Of a stretch of DNA of 64,000 nt, positions 48,157 to 56,928 are shown piece after piece (positions within the stretch are counted from its first letter, which is position 1; each line of letters begins with the position of its first letter). Source of the stretch: Solirubrobacter taibaiensis. Its GTDB lineage: Bacteria; Actinomycetota; Thermoleophilia; Solirubrobacterales; Solirubrobacteraceae. Location: positions 27,138 to 91,137 of the forward strand of contig JAPDDQ010000033.1 of NCBI GenBank assembly GCA_027587225.1, in the 5' to 3' direction. A program made the position numbers and the translations under genes. The notes beneath the pieces were generated by a model. The model was not told the DNA's origin and searched no databases. It saw nothing but the letters and a program-made list of their open reading frames with translations.

Positions 48157-48789
48157 TTGGTGACGAGCGACGCTTACACAGTGCTGCACACGAACATCGT
48201 CTCGGGTGAGCTCTCGCCGGGCGAACGGCTGGTGGAGGAGGAGCTGGCGGAACAGCTCCAGTTCAGCCGCGGGGCGGTCCGCAGCGCGCTGCTGCGCCTG
48301 GAGCACGAAGGCCTCGTCGTCCGCGAGCGCAACCGTGGCGCGCGCGTCCGGCGCGTGGACGCGGCCGAGGCCGTGGAGATCCTCGAGGCCCGCGCCGCGC
48401 TCGAGTCGCTCGCGGCGGGCCGCGCCGCCGAGCGCCGGACGGACGCCGAGGCGGAGGAGCTGCGGGCCATCACCACCGAGATGGAACGGCTCTACGCGGC
48501 GGGGGAGTTCCTGGCCATGTCCGAGTGCAACGCGCGGCTGCACCGCCGGATCCTCGAGATCTCCGACCACAAGGTCGCGCTCGAGATCTGCCAGCGGCTC
48601 AACTCGCAGGTCGTGCGCTTCCAGTTCCGCACGGTGCTCGCCCCGGGACGGCCGGCCAAGTCGCTGGAAGAGCACGGCGCGATCGTCGACGCCATCGCCG
48701 ACGGCGACCGCGAAGCCGCGGAGGCGGCGATGCGACTGCATCTTTCCCACGTCGTCGAGACGCTGCTGAAGGTCGCTGCCGGGCACTGA
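48157..48789 (+). CDS. GntR-family regulator, FadR/FCD subfamily (paralogue 1)
   Basis: 210 residues; TTG at 48157 or GTG at 48160 is the start, with TAGGCT (48145-48150) as likely -10. The winged helix is at about 8-70 (NIVSGELSPGERLVEEELAEQLQFSRGAVRSALLRLEHEGLVVRERNRGARVR) and an FCD helical ligand domain fills the rest, with the metal-binding Asp/His pattern (NARLHRRIL; HGAIVDAIADGD; HLSHVV). Divergent from the catabolic operon, so it probably controls it; ligand likely an aromatic acid or pathway product. Confidence 0.9.
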   Translation: MVTSDAYTVLHTNIVSGELSPGERLVEEELAEQLQFSRGAVRSALLRLEHEGLVVRERNRGARVRRVDAAEAVEILEARAALESLAAGRAAERRTDAEAEELRAITTEMERLYAAGEFLAMSECNARLHRRILEISDHKVALEICQRLNSQVVRFQFRTVLAPGRPAKSLEEHGAIVDAIADGDREAAEAAMRLHLSHVVETLLKVAAGH

Positions 48790-48791
48790 GC

Positions 48792-49415
48792 TCAGACCGC
48801 GACCGCGATCTCGTTCAGCGCGGCGCTGACGTTCGTCAGGTGGGCACGCATCGCGTGCTCCGCGGCCGCGCGGTCGCCGGCGGCGATCGCCTCGACGATC
48901 CGCTGGTGCTCGGCGAGCGACCGTTCCGAGCGGCCGGGGGCGAGCACCGTGCGGAACTGGAAGCGCACCATCTGCGAGTGCAGCCGCGCGCAGATGTCAC
49001 GCGACACGCGGTGGCCGGAGATCTCGAGGATCCGGCGGTGCATCACCGCGTTGCGCTCCGACATGGCGAGCAACTGATCGGAGGCGTGCAGGCGCCGCAT
49101 CTCGTTCGTGAGCGACTCGAGCTCGCGCGCCTCCTCGTCCGTGCGCCGCAGCGCCGCGTAGCCCGCCGCGAGTGATTCGAGCGCCGCGCGCGCCTCCAGG
49201 ATCTCGACCGCCTCCTGCAGGGTGAAGCGGCGCACGCGCGCGCCGCGGTTGCGCTCGCGGACGACCAGCCCGTCGTGCGCGAGGCGCAGGATCGCCTCTC
49301 GCACGGCGCCGCGGCTTGCGCCCAGGCGCTCGGCGAGCTCCTCCTCGACCAGGCGCTCGCCCGGCGACAGCTCACCCGAGACGATCGCCGTATGCAGCTC
49401 CGAGTAGGTGCTCAT
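48792..49415 (-). CDS. GntR-family regulator, FadR/FCD subfamily (paralogue 2)
   Basis: 207 residues from the ATG at 49415, which overlaps the ABC ATPase stop by four bases. Very similar to the paralogue at 48157 through both DNA-binding and FCD domains (IVSGELSPGERLVEEELAERLGASRGAVREAILRLAHDGLVVRERNRGARVRR). It is the last gene of the importer operon, so the transporter and its regulator are co-expressed. The two GntR genes are convergent with a two-base gap. Confidence 0.9.
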   Translation of the reverse strand: MSTYSELHTAIVSGELSPGERLVEEELAERLGASRGAVREAILRLAHDGLVVRERNRGARVRRFTLQEAVEILEARAALESLAAGYAALRRTDEEARELESLTNEMRRLHASDQLLAMSERNAVMHRRILEISGHRVSRDICARLHSQMVRFQFRTVLAPGRSERSLAEHQRIVEAIAAGDRAAAEHAMRAHLTNVSAALNEIAVAV

Positions 49416-50191
49416 ACGGTCGAGGCCACTGCGGCTTCTTCCGGGCGTTTGATCGCCCGGTAGACGTGCGCGCGCAGCTGCGCAAACTCGGGCAGCTCCT
49501 TGGTCGCGACCTGGTCGCGCGGACGCGGGAGCGGCACGTGGAGCGTCTCCTGCACCACGGTCGGGCGCTGCGACAGGATCACGACCCGGTCGCCGAGATA
49601 GACGGACTCGTCGATGTCGTGGGTGACGAACAAGATCGTGACGCCGTAGTCGTGGCGGATCTTCAGCACGAGGTCCTCGAGATCGGCGCGCGTCTGGGCG
49701 TCGACGGACGCGAACGGCTCGTCCATCAGCAGGATCTCCGGCCGGTAGGCGAGGCCGCGCGCGATCGCGACGCGCTGCTGCATGCCGCCCGAGAGCTGCC
49801 ACGGGTACTTGTCGGCGAACCCGTCCAGTCCCACCGAGCTCAGTGCCTGCTCGACCGCGGTCCGGCGCTCGCCCTTGGGCCGTTTGCGCAGCGGGAACTC
49901 GACGTTCTTGGCGACGGTCATCCACGGGAACAGCGAGCGGCTGTAGTCCTGGAAGACGAGCGCCATCTGCTCGGGCGGGCCGGTGACGCGCTTGCCGTTG
50001 AGCTCGACGGTGCCGCTCGTGGGCTCGAGCAGGCCGGACATCGTCTTCAGCAGCGTCGTCTTGCCGCAGCCCGAAGGGCCGACGATGCAGACGAACTCGC
50101 CCGCCTCGACCTCGAACGAGAGGTCCCCGATGGCGTGCGTGGCCTTCTCGCCACTGCCGTAGGTCTTGCTGAGATGGCTGACTTTGAGCAT
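49412..50191 (-). CDS. ABC transporter ATPase, nitrate/sulfonate/taurine type
   Basis: 259 residues. Walker A GPSGCGKTT at 38-46, signature LSGGMQQRV near 145, Walker B ILLMDEPFASVD near 162-172, switch His in FVTHDIDES. Belongs to the NitT/TauT/SsuB group that powers uptake of anionic organic molecules. Immediately follows the permease gene. With two permeases and a binding protein it forms a complete importer. Confidence 0.93.
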   Translation of the reverse strand: MLKVSHLSKTYGSGEKATHAIGDLSFEVEAGEFVCIVGPSGCGKTTLLKTMSGLLEPTSGTVELNGKRVTGPPEQMALVFQDYSRSLFPWMTVAKNVEFPLRKRPKGERRTAVEQALSSVGLDGFADKYPWQLSGGMQQRVAIARGLAYRPEILLMDEPFASVDAQTRADLEDLVLKIRHDYGVTILFVTHDIDESVYLGDRVVILSQRPTVVQETLHVPLPRPRDQVATKELPEFAQLRAHVYRAIKRPEEAAVASTV

Positions 50192-50956
50192 CTACTGGGC
50201 TCCGGCCCGCGCGCCGGTGTGCCACGCGAGAACGCGGCGCTCGACGAGCGTGAAGACGGCATTGAACAAATACCCGAGCAGGCCGAGCAAGAGGATGCCC
50301 GACCACATCTCGGTGATCGCGAACGAACGCTGGGACTGCAGGATGAAGTAGCCGATCCCGTTGCTCGAAGCCACCATCTCGCTGATGACCATGAGGATCA
50401 GCGACAGGCTGAGGCTGGTCCGCAGCCCGGCGAAGATCTGCGGCGCGGCGGCCGGCAGCACGACGTAGCGCAGGCGGTCGAGCCGGCTGATGCGATACAC
50501 ACGCGTGGTGTCGAGCAGCGTCGGCTCCACGCCGGCGACGCCGTCGATGGCGTTGAGCAGGATCGGGAACACGCAGACCACGGCGATGAGGAAGATCTTC
50601 GCGTCGTTCTCGACGCCGAGCACGAGGATCGCGAACGGGATCAGCGCCGGGGCGGGGATCGCGCGCAGGAACTCGACCACCGGGCTCGCCATCCGGCGCA
50701 ACGTCGGGTTCAGGCCGAGCAGGACGCCCAGGCCGACGCCGAGCACCGCCGCGATCACGTAGCCCGCGGCCAGCCGGCCCAGCGACGGCAGGACGTCCTC
50801 GCTGAAGCGCTCGAACACCCAGGTGTCGGCGAACGCGGTGAAGACGTCGCCGAGCGGCGGGTAGTAGTAGCTGTCCGCGCTCGCGGTGTACGCCCACACC
50901 GCGGCGATCATCAACAGCGGCGTGACGATCTCGATCGCGAGCTTCTTGAAGTTCAT
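50192..50956 (-). CDS. ABC transporter permease, nitrate/sulfonate/taurine type (1)
   Basis: 254 residues with about six helices and the BPD_transp_1 EAA-like loop (LDTTRVYRISRLDRLRYVVLPAAAPQIFAGLRTSLSLSLILMV). ATG overlaps the previous permease stop by four bases. The presence of two distinct permeases implies a heterodimeric channel, which is less common than the homodimer in SsuC-type systems. Confidence 0.92.
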   Translation of the reverse strand: MNFKKLAIEIVTPLLMIAAVWAYTASADSYYYPPLGDVFTAFADTWVFERFSEDVLPSLGRLAAGYVIAAVLGVGLGVLLGLNPTLRRMASPVVEFLRAIPAPALIPFAILVLGVENDAKIFLIAVVCVFPILLNAIDGVAGVEPTLLDTTRVYRISRLDRLRYVVLPAAAPQIFAGLRTSLSLSLILMVISEMVASSNGIGYFILQSQRSFAITEMWSGILLLGLLGYLFNAVFTLVERRVLAWHTGARAGAQ

Positions 50957-51717
50957 GCCACGACCGCCCGCTGCGACGGATGCCAGTGCAGCGCGCGGCG
51001 CTCACCGCGCGCGAACAGCGAGTTCAGGCCCCAGCCGAGCAGCCCCGTGGTCACGATCAGGGCGTACATCAGATCCGTCGCGCCGCCCTGGCGAGCGAGG
51101 TTGATCTCCCGGCCCAGGCCCGCCGACCCGATGATCAGCTCGGCCGTGATGGCGAGAATGAGGGCGGTGGCGGACGCGATCCGCAGGCCCGTGGCGATGT
51201 AGGGGACCGCGCCCGGGAGCGTGACCTGCAGGATCCGGTCCTTGCGGCTGATGCGGAACGAGCGGGCGGTCTCCAACTGGATCGGGTCGAGGTCGCGCGC
51301 GCCGTAGATGGTCTGGATCAGCAGCGGCCAGACCGACGCGAACGCGACCAGGAAGACCTTGCTCTGCAGACCGGTGCCGTAGATCAGGATCGCGAGCGGG
51401 ATCAGCGCCACGGACGGGACGGGGCGCAGGAACTCGATCGCGGGCCGGGCGGCGCGGTAGAGGTAGTCGTTGAACCCCAGCGCGAGGCCGAGCGGGACCG
51501 CGATCACGATCGCGATGGCCAGGCCGATCGCCCAGCCCTCGAGCGTGTGCGCGACCGCGCTCCAGAACTCAGGCTCGGTGACCTGCTCACCCAGCGCCGC
51601 GAACGTGTCCGTCATCGGCGGGAAGTACCGGCTGGGCAGCACGCCGACGCGCACGACGAGCTCGATGAACGCGAGCACGGCGAGCACGCCGATCCACGGC
51701 TGCAGACGCTGGCTCAC
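50953..51717 (-). CDS. ABC transporter permease, nitrate/sulfonate/taurine type (2)
   Basis: 254 residues from the GTG at 51717 (GTGA overlap with the binding-protein stop). About six helices and the cytoplasmic loop LETARSFRISRKDRILQVTLPGAVPYIATGLRIASATALILAI. Partner of the permease at 50192. Frame sequence further upstream is antisense to nothing but overlaps the binding-protein gene in another frame and is not coding. Confidence 0.92.
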   Translation of the reverse strand: MSQRLQPWIGVLAVLAFIELVVRVGVLPSRYFPPMTDTFAALGEQVTEPEFWSAVAHTLEGWAIGLAIAIVIAVPLGLALGFNDYLYRAARPAIEFLRPVPSVALIPLAILIYGTGLQSKVFLVAFASVWPLLIQTIYGARDLDPIQLETARSFRISRKDRILQVTLPGAVPYIATGLRIASATALILAITAELIIGSAGLGREINLARQGGATDLMYALIVTTGLLGWGLNSLFARGERRALHWHPSQRAVVA

Positions 51718-52703
51718 CCGAGGTTCACGAACGTGTCGGCATCGACGTCGCCCTTCAGGACACCGTACTTCTTGGAGGCCTCGATGAGCGTGTTCATGGC
51801 GTCGCCGTTGACCTCGGCGCTCCAGGTCGGCAGCGCCATCTTCGCGGCGGCCTCCTCCGGCGTCTTCGTGTAGGTCGTGATGATGCGGCGGACCTCGTCC
51901 GGATTCTGCTGCGCGAAGTCGAGCGACTTGTTCATCGCGCGCGTGAAGCGCTCGACGACGTCCGCGTTCTCCTTGGCGTACTGCTCGGTGGTGAAGTACT
52001 CGGCGATCGTCAGGTCGGGAGCGAGCTGCTCGAAGGGCGCCGCGAGCGGGGTCGCGCCGGCCGCCACGGAGGCGCCGACAAAGGGCTCGACGGCGAACGC
52101 CGCGTCCACGCGCTTGGCCTCGAGCGCCGCGGGGACGTCCGGGAACGGGATCTCGACGAACTCGACCTTGGAGACGTCCACGCCGGCCTGCTCGAGGCTG
52201 TTGCGGACGGCGACCTCCGGCAGGTTCTTGAGCGTGTTGACCGACACCTTCTTGCCCTCGAGCTGCTTGAGATCGGTGACCCCGCCCTTGGGGGCGAGCA
52301 GCGCGTCCCACGCCTTGTCCTCGCTGGCGGCGCCGGCCACACCCGCCGCGATCGGCTTCAGCGGCAGGTTCTGGGCCTTGCCGTTCATGATCGAGGTGAC
52401 GTTGGAGAAGCCGATCTGGTTGTCGCCGGACATCACGGCCGGGACCACCGCGGCGCCGCCCTCGGCGACGGCCGGCTCGATCGTGAGGTTTTCCGCCTTG
52501 AAGAAGCCCTGGTCCATGCCCAGGTACAGCGGCGCGAGATCCGCGATGGGAAGGACGCCGACCTTCAGCGTGGCCGGTTCGCTGGACCCGCCGCTGCTCG
52601 CACCGCTCGTTTCCGACGGGCTCTCATCTCCGCCGCATGCGGCGACGGTCAGCGCGGCCGTCGCCGCCAACATCGCAGCGACGCGCATTCCCTTGATTGG
52701 CAC
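51714..52703 (-). CDS. ABC transporter substrate-binding lipoprotein, NMT1/THI5-like
   Basis: 329 residues. A lipoprotein signal with lipobox LTVAAC (Cys23) and a Gly/Ser linker. The mature protein is a two-lobe NMT1/SsuA-like binding fold (TLKVGVLPIADLAPLYLGMDQGFFKAENL; GFSNVTSIMNG; AFAVEPFVG). Related proteins bind sulfonates, nitrate, thiamine precursors or aromatic acids such as phthalate. Being in the same island as gallate-type enzymes, an aromatic acid is plausible. First gene of the importer operon, with a GntR-type operator at 52761-52778. Confidence 0.92.
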   Translation of the reverse strand: MPIKGMRVAAMLAATAALTVAACGGDESPSETSGASSGGSSEPATLKVGVLPIADLAPLYLGMDQGFFKAENLTIEPAVAEGGAAVVPAVMSGDNQIGFSNVTSIMNGKAQNLPLKPIAAGVAGAASEDKAWDALLAPKGGVTDLKQLEGKKVSVNTLKNLPEVAVRNSLEQAGVDVSKVEFVEIPFPDVPAALEAKRVDAAFAVEPFVGASVAAGATPLAAPFEQLAPDLTIAEYFTTEQYAKENADVVERFTRAMNKSLDFAQQNPDEVRRIITTYTKTPEEAAAKMALPTWSAEVNGDAMNTLIEASKKYGVLKGDVDADTFVNLG

Positions 52704-52760
52704 TGACGATCTCTCCTCTTCGTTGCCGGGGAGAGGCCAAGGTACGAGCTGTCGACGAGA

Positions 52761-52778
52761 TTGTCAACAAAATTGTTG
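52761..52778 (-). promoter_or_regulatory. GntR-type operator upstream of the ABC importer operon
   Basis: TTGTCAACAA (52761-52770) overlaps a second inverted repeat CAACAA-AA-TTGTTG (52765-52778). Located 58 bases before the binding-protein ATG. The TTGTNNACAA half resembles TTGTTCACAA in the tannase promoter, and both lie next to an AGATTG or CAATCT element. Confidence 0.55.
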
Positions 52779-52797
52779 CGGAGTTCGTGGGAGACCT

Positions 52798-52998
52798 TCA
52801 CGGAGGGCCGATGCGAGCCGACCGATCGCGGGTCACGAAGGCCATGCTCGCCATCAGGTGGAACTCCAGCACCTTTCCGTCTTCCGTGACCACCGTGACG
52901 TGGCGCCCGGCGTCGTCGATCCGCTCGACGACCCCGGGCTCAGTCCCGGACAGCCAGATCACGGTGACCTCGGAGCCTTCGGTCAGCGGCGTGCGCAT
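52798..52998 (-). CDS. Small hypothetical protein, possible SH3-like beta fold
   Basis: 66 residues, ATG start. The sequence alternates short beta strands (SEVTVIWLSGTEPGVVERIDDAGRHVTVVTEDGKVLEF), suggesting a small barrel, then HLMASMAFVTRD. No domain recognised. It lies 94 bases from the importer start, on the same strand but upstream of its operator, so it is probably a separate unit. Confidence 0.5.
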   Translation of the reverse strand: MRTPLTEGSEVTVIWLSGTEPGVVERIDDAGRHVTVVTEDGKVLEFHLMASMAFVTRDRSARIGPP

Positions 52999-53087
52999 CA
53001 GGACTTGGATTCTGGTCAGGTTCCGGTCGCAGGTCGAGCGCGGCGTCCTGTCACGGATCGTGCGGCTGCGCGGTCCGTGTCAGTGAC

Positions 53088-53645
53088 ATGAGAACGAACC
53101 CGACACGCCTGCTCGTGGCCTATGACGGGTCTGCGGCAGCCGGCTCCGCGATCGGTGTCGCGGGTGCGCTCTTCCCGGGCGCTGAGGCGGTGGTCGCGAC
53201 CGTCGAGCTGCCGGTGCCGACCGTGGAGGCGGCGGCGATCGCGCGGGTCGCGCTGCCGGACGCGATGATCCGCGAGGGGGTCGCGCACATGCGGGATGAA
53301 CACGCCCGCGAGGCCGCGGAGCGGGTGCGGCAGGGCGAAGCGCTCGCCACCGCGGCGGGCCTGCGCGCCACGTCCACGGTCGCCGAGGGCAACTCGCCGT
53401 GGCGCGCGCTGCGCACGGTCGCGGACGAGCTCGATGCGGACGTGATCGTGTGCGGGACCCGCGGCGCGGGGGCCATGGGACGGGCGCTGCTCGGCTCGAC
53501 GGCGACGAGCTTGCTGCACCACGCCGGGCGGCCGCTCCTGGTCGTCCCCGAACCTCAGAGGTCGAGCGTCACCGGCCCCGCGGGACGGGTGCAGCAAAGC
53601 AGCGTCGCGCCCGAGGCCGGGCGGTCCAGCGGCTCAGGGTCGTAG
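53088..53645 (+). CDS. Single-domain universal stress protein
   Basis: 185 residues. One Usp domain at about 6-145 with VCGTRGAGAMGRALLGSTATSLLHHAGRPLLVV, the ATP-binding G-x2-G-x9-GS pattern. A Ser/Gly-rich tail of about 35 residues overlaps the convergent MOSC-oxidoreductase gene by 91 bases and may be non-functional. No copy of the regulon box is seen upstream, unlike the tandem Usp at 21759. Confidence 0.88.
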   Translation: MRTNPTRLLVAYDGSAAAGSAIGVAGALFPGAEAVVATVELPVPTVEAAAIARVALPDAMIREGVAHMRDEHAREAAERVRQGEALATAAGLRATSTVAEGNSPWRALRTVADELDADVIVCGTRGAGAMGRALLGSTATSLLHHAGRPLLVVPEPQRSSVTGPAGRVQQSSVAPEAGRSSGSGS

Positions 53646-55282
53646 TCCACCTCGCCGGCCACGAGGCCGCTCTCGCAGCGGTGGCAGACGCCGGTGCGGC
53701 AGGACCAGTCCGCGGGTACGTCGCAGGCCTCGCTGAGCTCCAGCAACGAGGCCCAGCGGTCGTCGAACGCGACGGTGAGCCCGGAACGCGCGAACGTGAC
53801 GTCCGGGCCGGACCCGGGTGGGCCGGGCGGCAGGTGCGGCGCCACCCCGTTCGCCGCGCGGGCGGCGCCGAACGCCTCGCTGTGGACTTGCTCCGGCGCG
53901 ATGCCGACGTCCACGAGCGCCGCGCGCGTCGCGACCATGAATCCGTCCGGGCCGCAGAGGAACACCGCCGCGTCGCCCGGGAGCCCCAGGGCGGCCAGGT
54001 CGGCGGCCGTGAGCCGCCCGAACGCGTCGCAGTCGCGGCCGACGCGATCGCCCGCCAACGGCTGCGTGAACCGGATGTGTGCCAAGGCGGACGGGAGCCC
54101 ATGCAGCCACGCCCGCACCGCCTGCGCGAACGCGTGCTCGGCGGACGAGCGCGCGACATGGATCCAGGTCACCGGGCGGTCGTCGCCGGCCTCGGCGAGC
54201 GCGGCGAGCATGGCCAGGACCGGCGTCACGCCGATGCCGGCGCTGACGAAGACCGCCGGTACGCGGTCGGTGATGTCGAGCACGAACGTCCCGCGCGGCG
54301 CCGCCAGTTCCAACGTGGTGCCGGCCGTGACGTGTTCGTGCAGAAACGAGCTCACCCGGCCCTCGCGCTTGACCGAGATCCGCAGCCGGCGGCCATCGCC
54401 CGGCGCGGAGAGGGAGTAGCTGCGCACGCCGCCGTCGGGGAGGCGCACGGCGGTGAACTGCCCGGGGCGATGCGGGGTGAGCGGACGGCCGTCGGCAGGC
54501 TCGAACACGAATGAGCGCACGTCCGCCGTCTCCGGGGTCACGGCCGCGACCGTGAACGGGCGGAACCCGCTCCAGTCCGGCGGGTCGGGCACCGTGCCGG
54601 TGAGGCCGCTGTTGCCGGCCCGCCCCGACTGCACCTGCTCGAGCAGGCTGCGGAACGAGTGTTTCCAGCCGTCCGCCAGCGCCGGGATCGACAGCGCTCG
54701 CCGCAACGTTTCGCGGTCGTGCTCGCCGCTGTAGAGGAGATCGGAGACCTGCTTGACGCTGAGTCGCTCCGGCCCGTCGGCGACCTTGACGATCGCATCG
54801 CCCGCGCCGATCTCGCCCTCCCGGATCACGCGCAGATAGAAGCCCGGGCGGCCGTGCCCGGTCAGCAGCGCGGGCATCCGCGGCTCCTCCAGGCGAATGC
54901 CGACCTTGTAACACGTGACCCGCGGCTGCGTGACCTCGAACACCGCCGAGCCGATCGCAAACCGGTCGCCGACGCACACGTCCGCGTCGGCCAGCCCCGC
55001 GACCGTGAAGTTCTCCCCGAACGTGCCGGGCGTCGGGAGCTCGCGATCGAGCTCGCGCTCCCAGTAGCGGTAGGACTCCCGTTGGTAGACGTAGACCGCG
55101 CGGTGCTCGCCGCCGTGCCCGACGAGGTCGGCCTGCCCGTCGCCGTCCACGTTGAGCCGCCGGACCGCGACCCGCCCGGAGATCGGGTCCTTCCAGATGG
55201 CGGTCCGGACCGACTGGCCGCGCCAGAGGATCTCGCGCGGCCGGCCCACGTTGACCGACAACAACTCAGCGGCAGGCGGCAC
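53555..55282 (-). CDS. MOSC domain fused to FAD/NAD(P) ferredoxin-reductase and 2Fe-2S domains
   Basis: 575 residues, GTG start. MOSC domain at about 1-160 (VRRLNVDGDGQADLVGHGGEHRAVYVYQRESY; TPGTFGENFTVAG; VTQPRVTCYKVG, with the conserved Cys), a YiiM-like 3-alpha segment to about 225, FAD-binding module at 235-330 (RSYSLSAPGDGR), NAD(P) module at 335-465 (PAVFVSAGIGVTPVLAML; VFLCGPDGFM), and a plant-type 2Fe-2S domain at the end (CRTGVCHRCESGL...CCTRP). MOSC domains bind molybdenum cofactor-type sulfur carriers or reduce N-hydroxylated bases as YiiM does. The fusion supplies its own electron chain. Confidence 0.92.
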   Translation of the reverse strand: MPPAAELLSVNVGRPREILWRGQSVRTAIWKDPISGRVAVRRLNVDGDGQADLVGHGGEHRAVYVYQRESYRYWERELDRELPTPGTFGENFTVAGLADADVCVGDRFAIGSAVFEVTQPRVTCYKVGIRLEEPRMPALLTGHGRPGFYLRVIREGEIGAGDAIVKVADGPERLSVKQVSDLLYSGEHDRETLRRALSIPALADGWKHSFRSLLEQVQSGRAGNSGLTGTVPDPPDWSGFRPFTVAAVTPETADVRSFVFEPADGRPLTPHRPGQFTAVRLPDGGVRSYSLSAPGDGRRLRISVKREGRVSSFLHEHVTAGTTLELAAPRGTFVLDITDRVPAVFVSAGIGVTPVLAMLAALAEAGDDRPVTWIHVARSSAEHAFAQAVRAWLHGLPSALAHIRFTQPLAGDRVGRDCDAFGRLTAADLAALGLPGDAAVFLCGPDGFMVATRAALVDVGIAPEQVHSEAFGAARAANGVAPHLPPGPPGSGPDVTFARSGLTVAFDDRWASLLELSEACDVPADWSCRTGVCHRCESGLVAGEVDYDPEPLDRPASGATLLCCTRPAGPVTLDL

Positions 55283-55323
55283 CGCCGGAGCGTACTCGGG
55301 CGGCCTCGTACCCTGGAGGGCCG

Positions 55324-56925
55324 ATGAGCACCGCGGCCGAGACGCAGTTGTTGCACGAGGCCGCGCGGCGGCGGACGTTCGCGATCATCTCGCATCCGGA
55401 CGCGGGCAAGACGACCCTGACCGAGAAGCTGCTGCTGTACGCCGGTGCGGTCGGTGAGGCCGGCTCGGTCACGGCGCGTAAAGGCCAGAAGGCGGCGACG
55501 TCGGACTGGATGGAGGTCGAGAAGCGCCGCGGGATCTCCGTGACGTCGACGGTCCTGCGCTTCGAGCACGACGACGTCGTGTTCAACCTGCTCGACACGC
55601 CCGGGCACAAGGACTTCTCCGAGGACACGTTGCGGGTGCTCGCGGCCGTCGACGCGGCCGTGATCCTGATCGACGCCGCGCGCGGTGTGGAGCCGCAGAC
55701 CGAGCAGCTGTTCCAGGTCGCCCGCGCGCGTCGGATCCCGCTGTTCGCGTTCGTGAACAAGTACGACCGCCCCGGCATGGAACCGCTCGGGATGGTCGAC
55801 CACCTCACCGAGACGCTCGGGCTGCCGCTCGTGCCGATCACGTGGCCGGTCGGCCTTCCGGGCAGCTTCCACGGCGTGATCGACCAGCGCAACGGCAGCT
55901 TCCACCAGTTCACGCGCGTGACCGGTGGCAGCGCGATGGCGCTGGAGACGGTGATGGCCCGCGAGGACGCCGAGACGGCCGGGGATGAGACCTGGGCCGT
56001 CGCGGACGAGGAGCTGGAGCTCGTGGGCGAGTTCGCCGACGAGTTCGACGCCGAGGCGTTCGCACGCGGCGAGCTGATCCCGATGCTGTTCGGCTCCGCG
56101 GCGTGGAACTTCGGCGTCGGGCTGCTGCTGGACGTGCTGCGCGAGCTCGCGCCGTCCGCGCAACCGCGCGCCATCGACGACGGCACGCTGCGCCCCGTCG
56201 ACGACCCGTTCGCGGCGCTCGTGTTCAAGGTGCAGGCCAACATGGACCCGCGCCACCGCGACCGCGTCGCGTTCGTGCGGATCTGCTCCGGGCGGTTCGA
56301 GCGCGGGATGCGCGTGACGAACGCCCGCACCGGACGGACGCTCGCGCTGAGCTTCGCGCACGAGGTGTTCGGGCAGGATCGCGCGTCGATCGACGAGGCG
56401 TTCCCGGGGGACGTCGTGGGTGTGGTGATCGGCGGCGACGTGCGCGTGGGGGACACGCTGCACCTCGGCGCGACGGTGCGCTTCCCGCCGATCCCGACGC
56501 TCACGCCGGAGTCGTTCGTGACCATCTCCAACCGCGACGTGAACCGCCACAAGCAGTTCCGGCGCGGGCTCGAGCAGCTCGACCAGGAGGGCGTGGTCCA
56601 CGTCCTGCGGCGCGAGTACAGCCAGGACCCGGTGCCCGTGCTGGCGGGCGTCGGCCCGATGCAGTTCGAGGTCGCCGTCGAGCGGCTGAGGACCGAGTTC
56701 GGCGCGACGGTCAGCACGCAGGCACTGCCGTGGGCGGCGGCTCGGCGCACCGACGCCGAGGGCGCGGTCAAGGTCCTGGCCGACGCCGGCCAGACGGACG
56801 TGTTCGTCCGCGCGGACGGAACACAGCTCGCGGTGTTCCCGAACCGGTTCGTGCTGGACCGCTTCGCACAGCGCAACCCGAGCGTGCGGCTCGAGCGCCT
56901 GATCGGCGCCGACGAGCCCGACTGA
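55324..56925 (+). CDS. prfC: Peptide chain release factor 3
   Basis: 533 residues, close to the 529 of E. coli RF3. GTPase motifs: G1 SHPDAGKT at 23-30, G2/switch region RRGISVTSTVL, G3 DTPGHKDF and G4 NKYDRPG. The RF3-specific C-terminal domain follows (KQFRRGLEQLDQEGVVHVLRR; GPMQFEVAVERLRTEF). RF3 recycles class I release factors from the ribosome. It lies beside unrelated genes, with a GGAGGG ribosome site. Confidence 0.95.
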   Translation: MSTAAETQLLHEAARRRTFAIISHPDAGKTTLTEKLLLYAGAVGEAGSVTARKGQKAATSDWMEVEKRRGISVTSTVLRFEHDDVVFNLLDTPGHKDFSEDTLRVLAAVDAAVILIDAARGVEPQTEQLFQVARARRIPLFAFVNKYDRPGMEPLGMVDHLTETLGLPLVPITWPVGLPGSFHGVIDQRNGSFHQFTRVTGGSAMALETVMAREDAETAGDETWAVADEELELVGEFADEFDAEAFARGELIPMLFGSAAWNFGVGLLLDVLRELAPSAQPRAIDDGTLRPVDDPFAALVFKVQANMDPRHRDRVAFVRICSGRFERGMRVTNARTGRTLALSFAHEVFGQDRASIDEAFPGDVVGVVIGGDVRVGDTLHLGATVRFPPIPTLTPESFVTISNRDVNRHKQFRRGLEQLDQEGVVHVLRREYSQDPVPVLAGVGPMQFEVAVERLRTEFGATVSTQALPWAAARRTDAEGAVKVLADAGQTDVFVRADGTQLAVFPNRFVLDRFAQRNPSVRLERLIGADEPD

Positions 56926-56928
56926 GTC

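Noticed and set aside
49416..51005. Upstream extension of the second GntR frame through the ABC genes
   Set aside because: The frame crosses the ATPase and permease genes in a wrong register; the ATG at 49415 begins a full GntR protein.
51718..52311. Upstream extension of the second permease frame
   Set aside because: It overlaps the binding-protein gene in another register; the permease starts at the GTG overlapping its stop.
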